Shown here: piece by piece, positions 1-10,890 of the stretch
Layout: every line of letters starts with the position of its first letter
Numbering within the stretch: position 1 is the first letter of the stretch
NCBI GenBank assembly: GCA_004431415.1
Contig: QPMI01000687.1
Location: forward strand, 1-64,000
Reading direction: 5' to 3'
DNA length: 64,000 nucleotides
From: Cyanophora paradoxa
Lineage: Eukaryota; Glaucocystophyceae; Cyanophorales; Cyanophoraceae
The notes under the pieces: model-generated
What the model was told of the DNA's origin: nothing
The model's database searches: none
The model's input: the letters and a program-made list of their open reading frames with translations, nothing else
Made by a program: the position numbers and the translations under genes

Positions 1-2985
1 GGTGGAAGTGGAATGAGAGCTCAGGCGAGCTCGAGAGGGTCTGGTACTGGGAGCAAGCAGTGCACGTGTGCCGGTACGAGAAGAAAATCCCGGATCCCGA
101 ATTTCCGGGCTGCTACAAGACGGTCTTTGTCACGGACGTCATTCCGCGATTCTGGGCATTTGTCCTGGCCATAAAGGTCAGTTTTCGGCACGGTCATGCG
201 CAGATTTCTGCATCCCGGTAACGAACAACGGCGAACGCAGGCCACAGTACACTCGTTTCCTCATCTTGGAGGCTTGCGAATCAAAGTGCGCAGGCGAAGT
301 TGCTGATCGTCCTTCGCGAGAAATTTGCCTACTTCGGCGCATGCACAATCCTGTCCTGCGACAACGGATCGGAGTTCAAGAATGATGTGAAATCCCCCGT
401 TATCTCTTGTAAACTTCAATATTAATTATGTTAACGGAGTATGGCAGATCATGAAGTCCTTATGGCGGCCTACCCGAACTCGTCCATCGCCTACGGGAAA
501 CCGTACACTCCAGAGCACCAGGGCTCTGTGGAGCGCGCGAACAGGGACTCGAAGCCGACGCTCGAGGCTATTTGCTACGAACGCCGGAACCAGAATGCGG
601 AGGACTGGGCGAACTGGGCCCTAGCCATTCCCGATGTATTTAAAATCCTTTCCATACCCCATTTGAAAATTCCAAGTGCACTGATCGATGCTGGATTCTC
701 AGGCAATGGAGTCCCACAACAGCATGAAGTTCGCGAACGGGCACAAGATGACACCCATCGAGGCCATGACCGGGCGCAGACCTTCACGAAGGCCTTTGGG
801 AATTGAGCCACCGTCGGATCCGACAAGGCCGTACACCGAGAAGGACATTGAGGACCTCCTCGGAGTGCGCAACGGAATGTCTGCGCATCCCAACGCATGC
901 GTTGGTAATTGTGTTGTCAGGTTGCAAACATGGAGGAAGTGAACAGAGTGTGCGATGACATGGCGAAGTACGAAGAAGATATCGCCAACGCTCTTCTGCA
1001 GAGGGCGGAGAGCCCGCTCTTGAAGGATATCCCGGTGTTCTACGTAGTAAGTGCCGTCAATTCATTGCAAATTTTGTCGCACTCTCATCCAACGCATTCT
1101 CAACGCATGCGTTGGACAGATCGATCAGTTTGTGCGTGCATTCGGGAATGTCCAGGCATGCGCACGGCTTGCCGTGTACAGAGACCAGATGAAGGCGTGC
1201 GCGGAGAAGCAGGGAGCAGGTCCTGTTATCTACAGTATCGGGGATCGTGTGGCCGTCCTTGTCAAACAGCTCGGCATGCACGTCCTCCTACAAGCAAGGG
1301 TACCTGGGATCGTCACAGAAGTGGTGGACGTCCCGCATGGCCTCTACACGATCAGGACGATGGCGGGTTTCATTGACACTCCCATTCAGGGAGCACAATT
1401 GATCAACATGAACCTCGGGCGGGCGGTACGTGCAGGGGTAGTCCCATTTGCACGAATGTTGCACACTCATCAAAAAACTGGTGCAGGTATGCAGACAATC
1501 TGGAAGACAATTGAGGAGAACCGTGCGAACAACATAATGAACGGCACCGTTCCTCTCATGACAGCATTCAAGAGCTTCTGTGGCCAGGCCCCCGGTCTCG
1601 ACGTGGACCCGTGCAAGTGCAGGGATGGCTGCCTTCCAGAGAAATGCGGCTGTTTCACAAGCGGCCTGGTGTGCTGCTCGAGCTGCCAGTGCAGCAAGTA
1701 CGGGTGCAAGAACAAGCGTGAGCGCATCTACCCGGAGACGGCCAGTGTCGGGGAGAAAATCATTCCGCGCCAGCGTGGCGCAACGGCAGAATCGATCGTC
1801 GCCGACAATGCAACAGCAGATGGCCCTGTCGACGACAAGTACGGCCCCATCCCGTCTGTTGATGGGATACGACGGGTGCGTTTTTGTAGCAACGCAAAGC
1901 ACACGTTTGCGTTCTTCAATTCAACGCTTGCGGTGCAGTTGCGTTGGACTTCCTCTTCTAATTTCCTTTTTCTCGCAGCTTCTGGCCCTGGCATGCACCA
2001 CCACAACAAAGCCCCTGCAGGCATTCCTCCGTGCTGCAAACCTGCCGCACACAGGTAACAAGGAGGCTCTCAAGCTGCGAATTCTAGCTTATCTCAAGAA
2101 AGAGGAGGAGGATGCCGCTCAGCGTGCAGCCCAAGCAGCCGCAGCACGTGCAGCCCAAGCAGCCACAGCCCACGCTCCGGCCCCACCCGCCCCGTCTACT
2201 GCTGCGGCCCCGCCTGCCCCATCTCCTGCTGCGGCCCGCCCGGCCCGTCCCGCGCTCCTGCCCGCCCGCCCCGTCTCTGCTGCGGCCCCGCCCCGCCCCG
2301 TCTCCTGCTGCGACCCCGCCCGGCCCGTCCCGCGCTCCGGCCCCGCCCGCCCCGTCTCCTGCTGCGGCCCGCCCGCCCCGTCTCCTGCTGCGGCCCCGCC
2401 CGGCCTGTCCCGCGCTCCGGCCCCGCCCGCCCCGTCTCCTGCTGCGGCCCCGCCCGCCCCGTCTCCTGCTGCGGCCCCGCCCGGCCGGCCCGTGCTGCGG
2501 CTCCGCCCGGCCCACGCCCGCCACCTCTGCCGCACTATGCACCTGGGTTGGTGCTGCCCCCTGTTGGGTCAGCCCCAATTGCGAGGGGTCTTGGCCCAGT
2601 CCCAGGGCGGTTCCCGTTATTGGTCCCCCACTCCCTCTGGGGCCGTCTTTCTCTTCTTCTACCCTGCCATCCTCTGGATCCAGCTCTCCCATTCGTGGGC
2701 CAGTTCGAGTTGGGCCCGCACCTCGGGACACACACGGGGTGCCTGTCCTCCCCAACTCCGGGCCAAGTTACACGCAGGCAGAGCTTGAAGCCGCCTTGGC
2801 AGCACCATGTTACCCACTAGCCCTCAGTCTAGGCTAGCTATGTCCTCGAGCCCTGTGCGCCCAGTTATGCCCCGGCACCCAGCATGGAGCAGCAGATGCA
2901 GCAGATGCAGCAGATGATGCAGCACTTTCAGATGATGATGCAGACATTCCAGCAGAATATGGCCAACACTAGGCATGGTGTATGA
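1..2985 (+). CDS. DDE integrase of a mobile element with SAP motif, 5' end outside window
   Basis: The product is a retroviral-type (rve) integrase as found in LTR elements and Ginger-like DNA transposons. Visible are a core strand ending near 171 (VTDVIPRFWAFVLAIK), the second-Asp block around 355-385 (SCDNGSEFKN), and the catalytic-Glu block around 520-545 (HQGSVERANRD). A C-terminal beta-barrel-like region follows at about 1120-1410, then a Cys-rich knuckle at about 1606-1705 (CKCRDGCLPEKCGC) seen in KRBA2-like integrases, a SAP motif at about 2015-2095 (DNA binding) and a Pro/Ala-rich tail. The end is a Gln/Met-rich stretch with a stop at 2983-2985. Introns I could place by reading frame are 636-702, 865-920, 1047-1119 and 1876-1978, all GT-AG. 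The junction near 172-240 does not keep frame as I read it, so either an exon is mis-set or the copy is damaged. Integrase identity is firm; the element class is not. Confidence 0.7.
2165..2500 (+). repeat. GC-rich tandem repeat in integrase tail
   Basis: About a dozen imperfect copies of a unit near 27 bp (core GCCCCGTCTCCTGCTGCGG) run through the Pro/Ala-rich part of the integrase gene. Units of different length shift the reading frame, so it is unclear how much is translated and how much is spliced out. Confidence 0.7.
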
Positions 2986-3853
2986 AGTGTTTGTCAGAAA
3001 TTTGCTTGAAAGGGAACTGACAGAGATGCGAAAATTGAAAGGGAACTGAGAGAGGGAACCGGGTGTGCAACGGAAACGCAACGCATGCGTTGGGAATGCG
3101 TTGTGTCCTGCCAGGCTGCATGCAGCGCGCGCTCGGCTGGGGCGTGTCTTATACATATATACTCTTCTTCTTCTTTAGGAATCATGTACTATAATTTATA
3201 CTTTATTGCTACTACTACTATACTTTATTGATACTACATTCATTGTCATAGTACAATTTTAGATCTTGAACACGACTATAGCTAGTCTACTTGTGTGCGT
3301 GCGTTTCAAGAACCCTGGCTGTAGTTCGCTTTAAGAACCAGACTAATGTGCTTCATGACTCATAATCGTAGTTCGACATTAGAACCGGACTACTAAGCTT
3401 CATGACTCATGATCGTAGTTCGACTTTAGAACCGGACTACTAAGCTTCATGACTCATGATCGTAGTTCAACTTTAGAACCCGACTAGTTAGCCTCATGAC
3501 TCATGATCGTTGGACGCATGATTGTAGTACAAATCTGAGAACTCTAGAATACTACAAATTGCTTCAGAGCTTCTCGAGTACTTGTCTAGTACTTGTGACT
3601 ACAGATCTAGTCACTGAGTTACCTACTAAACTCATCCTTCGAGTTCGAGCGGCCAAATCCTTTGAATTTCCATCCCACTCGACTAAGCAGTATCCACTTC
3701 ACTGTGAGCACGTCCAGCCTGCCCACACTTCAACTTTCATCCCCATCAGTACCACAAGTACGACTTGTAAAGTAAGACTTGTAAATTGTGCAGAGAACAC
3801 AAGCTGAAGCAGTTGCACAATGGCTACTTTCTGCACATTAATCTACTTCTACT
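2986..3853. other. AT-rich spacer between convergent mobile-element genes
   Basis: No convincing coding region. It has one CGCAACGCATGCGTTGGG palindrome near 3075-3095 like those in the neighbouring introns, then the 47-bp tandem repeat at 3321-3512. It would hold the 3' ends of both mobile-element genes. Confidence 0.5.
3321..3512. repeat. 47-bp tandem repeat, about 3.5 copies
   Basis: Three units starting at 3354, 3401 and 3448 begin with CATGACTCAT, contain ATCGTAGTTC and TTAGAAC, and run to the next CATGACTCAT. A partial unit precedes them from about 3321 and a fragment follows. Copies differ at a few positions. Confidence 0.9.
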
Positions 3854-6800
3854 TCAACAGAATCTACTTCTTGAGCATGAAGATGTCCCACTTGTGCCAC
3901 CAGTTGTCCTTGCCTCCACTGTTCCCTCGTTGAAGTCCGATATTTCGCCACGCAGCGGCCGCGGGTGTGGCCGGTACGAGATAGAACGGCGGAAGGTCCT
4001 GCGATCCTCCACCTTTCCTACAGTGACCGCGGGGCCATTCCGAAGTGCAAAAGTCATCTCGCCCTCGGCGTCCGTCTCCTCGTGCTGCATCCAACACGTG
4101 AGCAGCGGAAACGCAACGCATGCATTGGAATTGCGTAGTTACCTGCAGGGCTAGGAAGAGTTCGTACTCGGCATCCCAATCGAGCTCTACCTGAGCGTAC
4201 TGCACGTAGTAAACCGTGGATGTGTCGAAGTGCAGGACGCGCCCGGGTGCCTGTCCGTATGCTGTCTTGGACTGGTCGAATGGCACGAGGATGGTGTGTT
4301 CTCTCTCCGTACTCCTCCTGCCGCGAACCACGAGACGCGTTCGTGGCTCGAGATCGAAATGCGGCGGCCATCGCAGCTTGAGAACTGTTTTCACGATCTG
4401 TTTCCGTCCGTTCCAGATGTGCGTTGCCACCTCATCTGCGAGGGCCTTCTTGGAAATGCGGCCCCACCCAGGTGCCACAAAATCGGTGAGGCCTCAACGC
4501 GTGGTTCACATCTCTGCCAAGACGTGTAAGTAATAACGCAATGCCCACAAAATATGCCGTTGCACGCACACAACACCGCCGCCGTCTTCCGGAGACGGCT
4601 GGACATACAGCTTTTTGTCCGTTCTGCATTTGAAACACGGCAACGCAATATCAACGTTAGCGCTGGAAAAGCGTTGTGTAAGCGTTGAAAAGTTATGCTC
4701 GCCTCAGAATGGGTCTCGAGAGTTGCGGGCGGGCATCCTCTGCGGCTCCTTCTGCGACGTTCAACCTGCAGACATTATCTGAATATTTTGTGACGTGAAT
4801 GGGGCATTGCATACCGCGTGGGAGTGCTGCAGGTTCGGACAGCGTCTAGAAATGTGTCATCGACGGCGACGGGGACGACTTCACGCTTGCCCCGTTTCCT
4901 GCCACCGTCATCCTGTTTGACTGGCTGAAATATGTATGGCGTCATATATTGGACAACCTCGTCCCCCTGTTTAATGGCGGCCCCGATGATGATGGGGTCA
5001 TCCCGCGGCCACTCAATGACCACAACGAGGGGGCCTCCCCCCGACGATGTCTCCGCTGCGAGACGGGGTTCGAGCTGGGCGTACTTGTGCGTGTTGCACA
5101 GCCTCCAGGGGTGCGACGTCACCCCTGGTTGGTGATCCCATACCGCAACAACTTGCTCCGAGCCCGGAGGGAGGTCGTCGTTGGGCTTTGTGAAGCACAG
5201 ATACGACGACTTCGCATCGTATGCACTTATGTGCTCTTGTTCGCGGATGAAGTGCTGAGCACGACTGAGACTGAGAGGTTTCTCCGTTCTGATTTACAAC
5301 AACGCTACATCAACGTATGTACAACGCAAGCGTTGAGTATGCGTTGCAATGCTATGCTCGCCTGAGAAAGGGTTTGGATGAAAGCTCCAGGATCGAGCCG
5401 CCGTCTGTAGAGTTCGAGCTGCACATGTATAATTACAGTCTGATTTATTACAGTACCGATTGTATAATAATTTGCGAGGACTGCCCGTGCGCACCCGGTT
5501 TCCTGGTTTACGTAGGCCAACCGGCCCCGGGCGGGAGGGAGTATCTTGGGGGCGAGTGGACTCTCTCCGCCTGACTTGGCTTTTGCGCGCTCTGCCTTGC
5601 TGCGAAGCTGCCGAAAGCTGCTCTGCTTTCCAGGATTGAGAAGCTTGGGAAGGGGCGGCAGCTGTCGGGATTTGGGATTATTGGCTCCGCCGCCAGCTCA
5701 TATGCAGCCTTCCTCTTCTTTCGGCTCTTCTCTGCAGGCGCCTCTGCCAGCTTCTCCGCTGCCACCGCCTTGTCCTTCTCCTTCAACTTCTTCTCGGCCG
5801 CCTTCTGCGCTGCGTGATTAGAACTCTTTCCTATGCCAGGCGCTCGCACAGAGTGACGCGAAAAACTGCACCCTCTCCTGTGCTGCCGCGGCAGCCTCTG
5901 CCTGCGCCTTCGTTTTCGCGGCCTCCTTCTCGGCTGCAGCCTTCTTTGCTGCCGCCGCCTTCTCCTTCTCCTTCGCTTTCTTCTCGGCCTCCTTCTGCGC
6001 TGCGTTATTAAAACTGTTCCCCAGGCCCGGAACGCTCGCAGAGAGTGCCGCGCAACACTGCACCTTTTCCTGTGCTGCTGCCTGCTCCGCCGTTTTTGCG
6101 GCCTGCTTTTCTGCTGCGGCCTTCTTCGCTGCCGCCGCCTTGCCCTTCTCCTTCGATTTCGCCTCGGCCTCCTTCTGTGCTGCGGTATTAAAACTCTGCA
6201 CTATGCCCGGGACTGGCACAGATTGCGTTTTTAAGACTGCACCTTCTCTGTCATTGCTGCGGCCTTGGGCTTCTTCGCCTCCTTCTCCATCTCCTTCTCC
6301 TGCTTCTTGCGCTTCCCTGCTTTCTGCTTTTCCTGCTTCGCCTCCTGACCCTTCGTCTCTGCCTTGCGGTTGCGCTTCCTCGAGCTTGCCGCCTCTGCGT
6401 CCTCGTCCTCGTCCTCGCCCTCGTCCTCGCCCTCGTCCTCGTCCTCATTCCCGCTCTCGTTGTCGTCCTCGAGCTTGTCCTCTACGTCATCCTCCTCGTC
6501 GGACTCTGCGGGCACGGAATCAACGAAAATTGCGCTGTATCTTTGCAACGCAATCAACCAACGCAATACCAACGCTTGCGTTTTCGATGCGTTGTGCATG
6601 CGTTGTACACATTGCGCACCTTCGTCTGTCGGGGGGGCGCGGACGCGTGCCTTGCCCTTCTGCTCTGCCACTTTCCTTGCCGGCTCTGCAAGTGCAAAAG
6701 TGCGCGTGAGCCTTGTGCCAACACGGAGGGAAGTTGATTACGTCAACACTATTCATCGTATGTCAATCAACGTATGCGTTGAGAGGTGTTGAAATATGCG

Positions 6801-8177
6801 TTGGGATTGCGTTGGAACAGCGTCGCGTACCTTCGCACGAGTCGTGATGTTCGATTTCCTGCTTCTTCTTGCAATTGGCCTTCCTCTTCGCCCGGTCGCC
6901 TTGTACCTGCGTGGTAAATTGTTTCCACCGGTCAGTTTCGTATGTGTTGCTCGAAATAATGGAACTCTTGCTCACTCTCCGCTGTCCACCTTGTCCTTGC
7001 CATCCATCCAGCCGGCTACGTTCTCCTCCATCGCCGTCAGCTTGTGAGTCCCTAGGATGAAGTCGGCGACATCCAGAATGCCGGGTCGCGAGATGCCCTC
7101 AAGCTTGTAGTGGTCGTCCGGCACCTCCTGCTCCGCTTTCCTCATCCTTAGAATGCACAGTCTGTTCGGAGTGTACGCATCAGGGGCGTGGCATCGTTGC
7201 CCATCTTCAACGCACGCACATGTTCTCAATGTTATGAAAATAGATCTCTTTCTTGCATCTCGTGAGGGATTGAAGGTGGCTGAGGTCCTTCTTGTCGAAT
7301 GGGGTGAGCAGCGGCCGCAGTCTGCTCAGCGTGTCGTGCGTTTTGCGGGTGCCGCCCCCGCACTTCTGCATCCGCGAGAGAGCGTGAGCTCGAGATATAA
7401 ACTTAAATTCTAGCTCGATAACTGAAATGAAGGGACGGCACCTTCAGAAACAGCCAGGCTCGCGGGCATGTCTCCGGAGTGTACTCCCCCCCGATCCCTC
7501 GATCGGCTCGTCCACAGTAGCCGCACGACGTCCCGTGCCGTGTTGCAGTCCCAGTGCCGCGCTTGCCATCCGTGTCCTCCTTCAGGTAGTTCGCGCCTGT
7601 CGCCGCCCTCTTCTTTGCTCGAGGTTCACCTGCAGAGGCGAGCGCAGCTCCGACGGATGTCTGGACCTGCAAGCGCAACACCTCCACGAGCGAACTCAGC
7701 TGCGCCGAGTCCGACGAAGTCGCCGCCTGAACCGGCTGCTGCGCCTTGCCGCGCTTCATGAGCTTCACAAGTTCGGGGTCGGCGTTGCTGTCGCCGTCCT
7801 CGTGCGCTGGCTGCATGTCCGCCGCACGACGTAGAAGAAACATCCGGGACTGAGCTTCGGCAGCTTCCGAGACGCAGTCCTCAGATCGAGGGTGTCCGCC
7901 TCCGGATCGTAGAAGTACAGGTCCAGGCCCGCAGGTCCGACGGATTGCGTGAAGCGGAGCTGCCGCTCCGCATCCTTCATGAGCTCCGCAGGCCATCCCG
8001 TGCCTCCCTCGACCTCGATGGTCACCGTCGCTGCGTCACGGGCAAGGTGCACGCGCGGTCGGGCATCATGATCAGCGCGGCGCCCGGTGCGCGCCTTCGC
8101 ATCACAGCTCAAGAGTATCGAACCTTTGGTCGTAGTAAGGCCCTTGCTTGGCCACTTTGCCCTTCTTGGGCGCCATG
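3854..8177 (-). CDS. Unrecognised multi-exon mobile-element protein
   Basis: I do not recognise a family. A likely start is the ATG at 8175-8177 (MAPKKGKVAKQG). Protein-like segments in order along the minus strand: a folded-looking stretch at about 8020-7840; a linker (7830-7560) followed by CGYCGRADRG at about 7520; a stretch around 7150-7010; a charged exon near 6940-6850; a very acidic Asp/Glu run then Lys/Glu coil at about 6540-6240; Lys/Ala/Glu repeats at 6220-5510; and three segments sharing a Q-(L/V)-E-centred motif (about 5450, 5080 and 4200). The stop is at 3854. Between these lie introns holding CAACGC/GCGTTG palindromes (for example 4085-4142 and about 5289-5361). Some exon joins do not keep frame as I read them, so the copy may be decayed or some junctions are unresolved. 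It could equally be two genes. No catalytic motif was found. Confidence 0.45.
5508..6230 (-). repeat. Protein-level tandem repeat of about 65 residues
   Basis: Within the unknown minus-strand gene, three successive blocks share a proline-glycine hook followed by NHAAQK/NTAAQK/NNAAQK and then a Lys/Ala/Glu-rich helix (for example KEKGKAAAAKKAAAEK). Each block is about 190-200 bp. The helices look like single alpha helices or coiled coils. Confidence 0.7.
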
Positions 8178-8352
8178 TGCGGACCGCCCCGCCCGCTGCC
8201 GCAGTGCTGTCTGCCGGCTGCTGCTGTGCGCACTACCTACTAGCCTAGTAGTATAGTACTATTGCATCATACGCTGCGAGTCGTAGTAACCCCCCCAACG
8301 CAAGCTCCGGCTGCGCTGGCCGGCGCATTTTTTTCTGCGATGGCTCAAAAGC

Positions 8353-8396
8353 GTGCGCCATAAAAATAAGATGGCGCGCCATTTTATTTGGCGCAC
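8353..8396. repeat. 44-bp palindrome
   Basis: GTGCGCC at 8353-8359 pairs with GGCGCAC at 8390-8396, with A/T-rich inner arms and a GGCGCGCC centre. It lies between the mobile-element gene and the first 187-bp repeat and could be a hairpin or an element end. Confidence 0.7.
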
Positions 8397-8402
8397 TACA
8401 GA

Positions 8403-8589
8403 TTCCACTGAGTCGAGCCGCTCGTACCATGTACCCCAGTCAGTAGTCTTGCTGTACCCTCCGGGACCGCACCACGGCTCCCAATACAGCCCCACCACCC
8501 CTCGGGGCAATCTCGCGTGTAGCGCACGGGCTGGGAGCACAGCTGGGCAGCCACAGCACAGCAGAGCGGGCCCAACAACACCAATAATA
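8403..8589. repeat. 187-bp direct repeat, left copy
   Basis: Runs from TTCCACTGAGTCGAG to CCAATAATA and matches 10271-10457 base for base as far as I can compare by eye. Confidence 0.95.
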
Positions 8590-10013
8590 CCCTCGCCGGG
8601 ACAGCCCCTGGCCCCGTCGACGGACGCTGCGGACGTCGATGCGCCGGTGGAGAGTCCGTGGATTCTGCATGGTGGAGAGTGCGCGCGATCGCTGGACTAC
8701 GAAAAGGAGGGACGATCGGCACGGAGGCCGAATCTTCAAAAGCGGAGGGAGGAGAAGAAGATGGCGATCCAACCGCGACCGCAGCGATGTGCTCGTCAGC
8801 AGCAGCACCGGGTGATGCCCCGCGACCGGCCCTCGCTCGCGCGCTGGACCGCGTCGGACCGTCGGGTGATTCCCGTGCCGCCTGCAGCAGCCTTGGCAGC
8901 TGGGTGATTCCAGCGTAATCCGTGCGGCCTGATCGAGAGCTGGTGCTCTTTCCACGTCGATCAGCGCAATCGCGCATCGGAGGCCGGGTGATTCCGGCAT
9001 GAGCCTCGGCTTGCGTACCTCAGCGACCCAGCACGCCGCGCTCCGCGCGCATGAGCAAGGGCGCCAAAGGCGAGCGCTGTCTGCGAGTGCTGCGCGTCCC
9101 GGGAGTCCGCCCAACCAGACCGGCGCGCACTTGGCCGCGATCGCCCGGACCTGCGCATACGGACTGGAGGCGGCGATCAAGCTACATCTCCACGCTGAAG
9201 ATACGCTCTCTCTCGTTCTTTCCGTCGCATTAGCAGCTCGCCCCCCCGAGAGTCGCTCTTAGAAGGGAACCATCTATGCGTGTCCCGCGACTCGGCTACC
9301 CATGCCAGTCGCCTTGAGAGTCTATGAGCCTTGAGAGTCTATCTTGCTTCCGACTGAGAGTCTGTCGCAACCGACTGGGAGTCCGGCCCCCGCGCCGTTC
9401 AGTCGTGACCCTTATCGCTGTCCGATGGCCCACGGATGATGTATCCGATGCGGCGTTGCCCCTTCCAATCCCGGATGATGTATCCGATGAGTCGCATAGC
9501 CTGCCATGGCCCGTTGGAGCCCCGAAGAGAGTTGCCTCGCCGGTCCCGAGCTGCTAGCCTCCCGCCTGAGTGATGGCCCTGCGGAAGGATGGCTCTGACC
9601 GATCCCTCTTGCTGTCTTGCTCAGATGCGGTCACTCGCAATCGAGGCTTCAAGATGACCAGACTTACCTTGCGTGCCGCGCGTCACACCCGTCTTTACGA
9701 TGGCCGTGATTGCCCGAGCCGCCCCTCCCCGTCGCTGACGTGCTGTACCCCGACGTCGATGTCCCCGGGCCCTGCCCCTTGCATCCTTTGCCGTTCTCCA
9801 TTCCTCTTTTGAGTCTTCCCATTTCCTTTCCCGTCGGGTGGTGGTTTTCTGCCTGGTCTCTTGCTGTGGGATGCAAGTGCCGGTGCCTCTCTGTATGGCC
9901 CCAGGGTCCCATCAGTGGCTTGGCCTCTTCAGACCTCACGCCTCGCTGCTGCCCTGGATAGCGGGTTCTTTCTCATCCCTGTCCTTTCTCGTGCAGTTTC
10001 GTAGTGGCTTCAT

Positions 10014-10256
10014 CCTTACCAGTGAGGGAGATCCCCCCCGGGTAGCTTTCACCTTACCAGTGAGGGAGATCCCTGTACCCCTCGTTCCCTTGGCGTACCC
10101 CTCGATCTTTCGGACGGCCCTTGAGAGTTGTACCCCTTCTGGCCCTTGGTTCATTGCCAGGCCTAGGCGTTTTCCGTCCCGGCCCCGACCACGTGGGCGT
10201 AGTCGTTGCCGTTCCGATGTGGACCACGTGGACGTGGTCTTACCAGTGAGGGAGAT
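10014..10256. repeat. Short dispersed repeat, three copies
   Basis: CTTACCAGTGAGGGAGAT occurs at about 10015, 10053 and 10239, all in the same orientation, just before the right 187-bp repeat. Confidence 0.85.
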
Positions 10257-10270
10257 GTTGCCAGCCTGGT

Positions 10271-10457
10271 TTCCACTGAGTCGAGCCGCTCGTACCATGT
10301 ACCCCAGTCAGTAGTCTTGCTGTACCCTCCGGGACCGCACCACGGCTCCCAATACAGCCCCACCACCCCTCGGGGCAATCTCGCGTGTAGCGCACGGGCT
10401 GGGAGCACAGCTGGGCAGCCACAGCACAGCAGAGCGGGCCCAACAACACCAATAATA
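10271..10457. repeat. 187-bp direct repeat, right copy
   Basis: Same orientation and sequence as 8403-8589. Flanking bases differ immediately outside both ends, which fixes the repeat length at 187 bp. Confidence 0.95.
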
Positions 10458-10890
10458 ATATCGATGCATATGCCGTATACGTAGCCAAAGCTTAAAAAAT
10501 TAAGCGATGACCGGCGCCCGGCCAGGTTCAGCGCTGGCGCCAGCTGCAGCGCTAGCGCCGGCCGTGACGTCGACCGCGGCGCCGACGCCTGCGCCGCGGC
10601 GCCCGGCCCCATGCACATTATCATCTTCCTCGCTGAGTCGAGCTCCCACTCCGCCTAGAGGCTATAGCTCGCTACAGGCGCCCCGCGCCCGGCCCCAGCT
10701 CAGGGCATGCGCAAGATCTAGATCTAGAGCCCCTAGGCCTAGGCCTGTCGAGTACTGATCCTCCCGCCGGCCCCCCTCCAGCTCCGCCGGCCCCTGGCGG
10801 CCTCGCTGTGCCGCCGGAGTGCTGCTAGCGATGACGTGCACATGGAAGCGTTCGAGGCAAGTGCCTTGGGTGGAGAGGACGGGGCGGGGC
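10458..10890. other. Spacer with short palindromes
   Basis: No coding region seen. It holds AGATCTAGATCT and CCTAGGCCTAGG palindromes near 10712-10745, and it is the 3' flank of the dapF gene, which ends at 10891. Confidence 0.4.

Larger units (their letters stand above)
1..8200. mobile_element. Candidate mobile element: integrase gene plus convergent unknown gene
   Basis: This block differs from the rest of the window. It is less GC-rich, it encodes a DDE integrase on + (1-2985) and an unrecognised multi-exon protein on - (3854-8177), and the introns of both genes carry the same CAACGC/GCGTTG inverted repeats. The two genes converge on an AT-rich spacer with a 47-bp tandem repeat. That shared intron family is the main reason for treating them as one unit. 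No terminal inverted repeats or target-site duplication could be seen; the left end lies outside the window. Grouping both genes in one element is inference. Confidence 0.5.
8403..10457. mobile_element. Possible terminal-repeat element without coding capacity
   Basis: Two identical 187-bp direct repeats bound 1,681 bp in which no gene is recognisable. The layout recalls a terminal-repeat retrotransposon in miniature or a non-autonomous LTR element. A purine-rich stretch (GTGAGGGAGATG) lies about 15 bp before the right repeat and could be a polypurine tract. Against it: the repeats do not start TG and end CA, and no target-site duplication or primer-binding site was seen. Confidence 0.4.

Noticed and set aside
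1-2985. Retroviral or LTR-retrotransposon pol gene
   Set aside because: Only the integrase part is present; no reverse transcriptase, RNase H or protease was seen, and the Cys-rich plus SAP tail is not retroviral.
3321-3512. CRISPR array
   Set aside because: The 47-bp units are contiguous tandem copies without unique spacers, in a eukaryotic genome.
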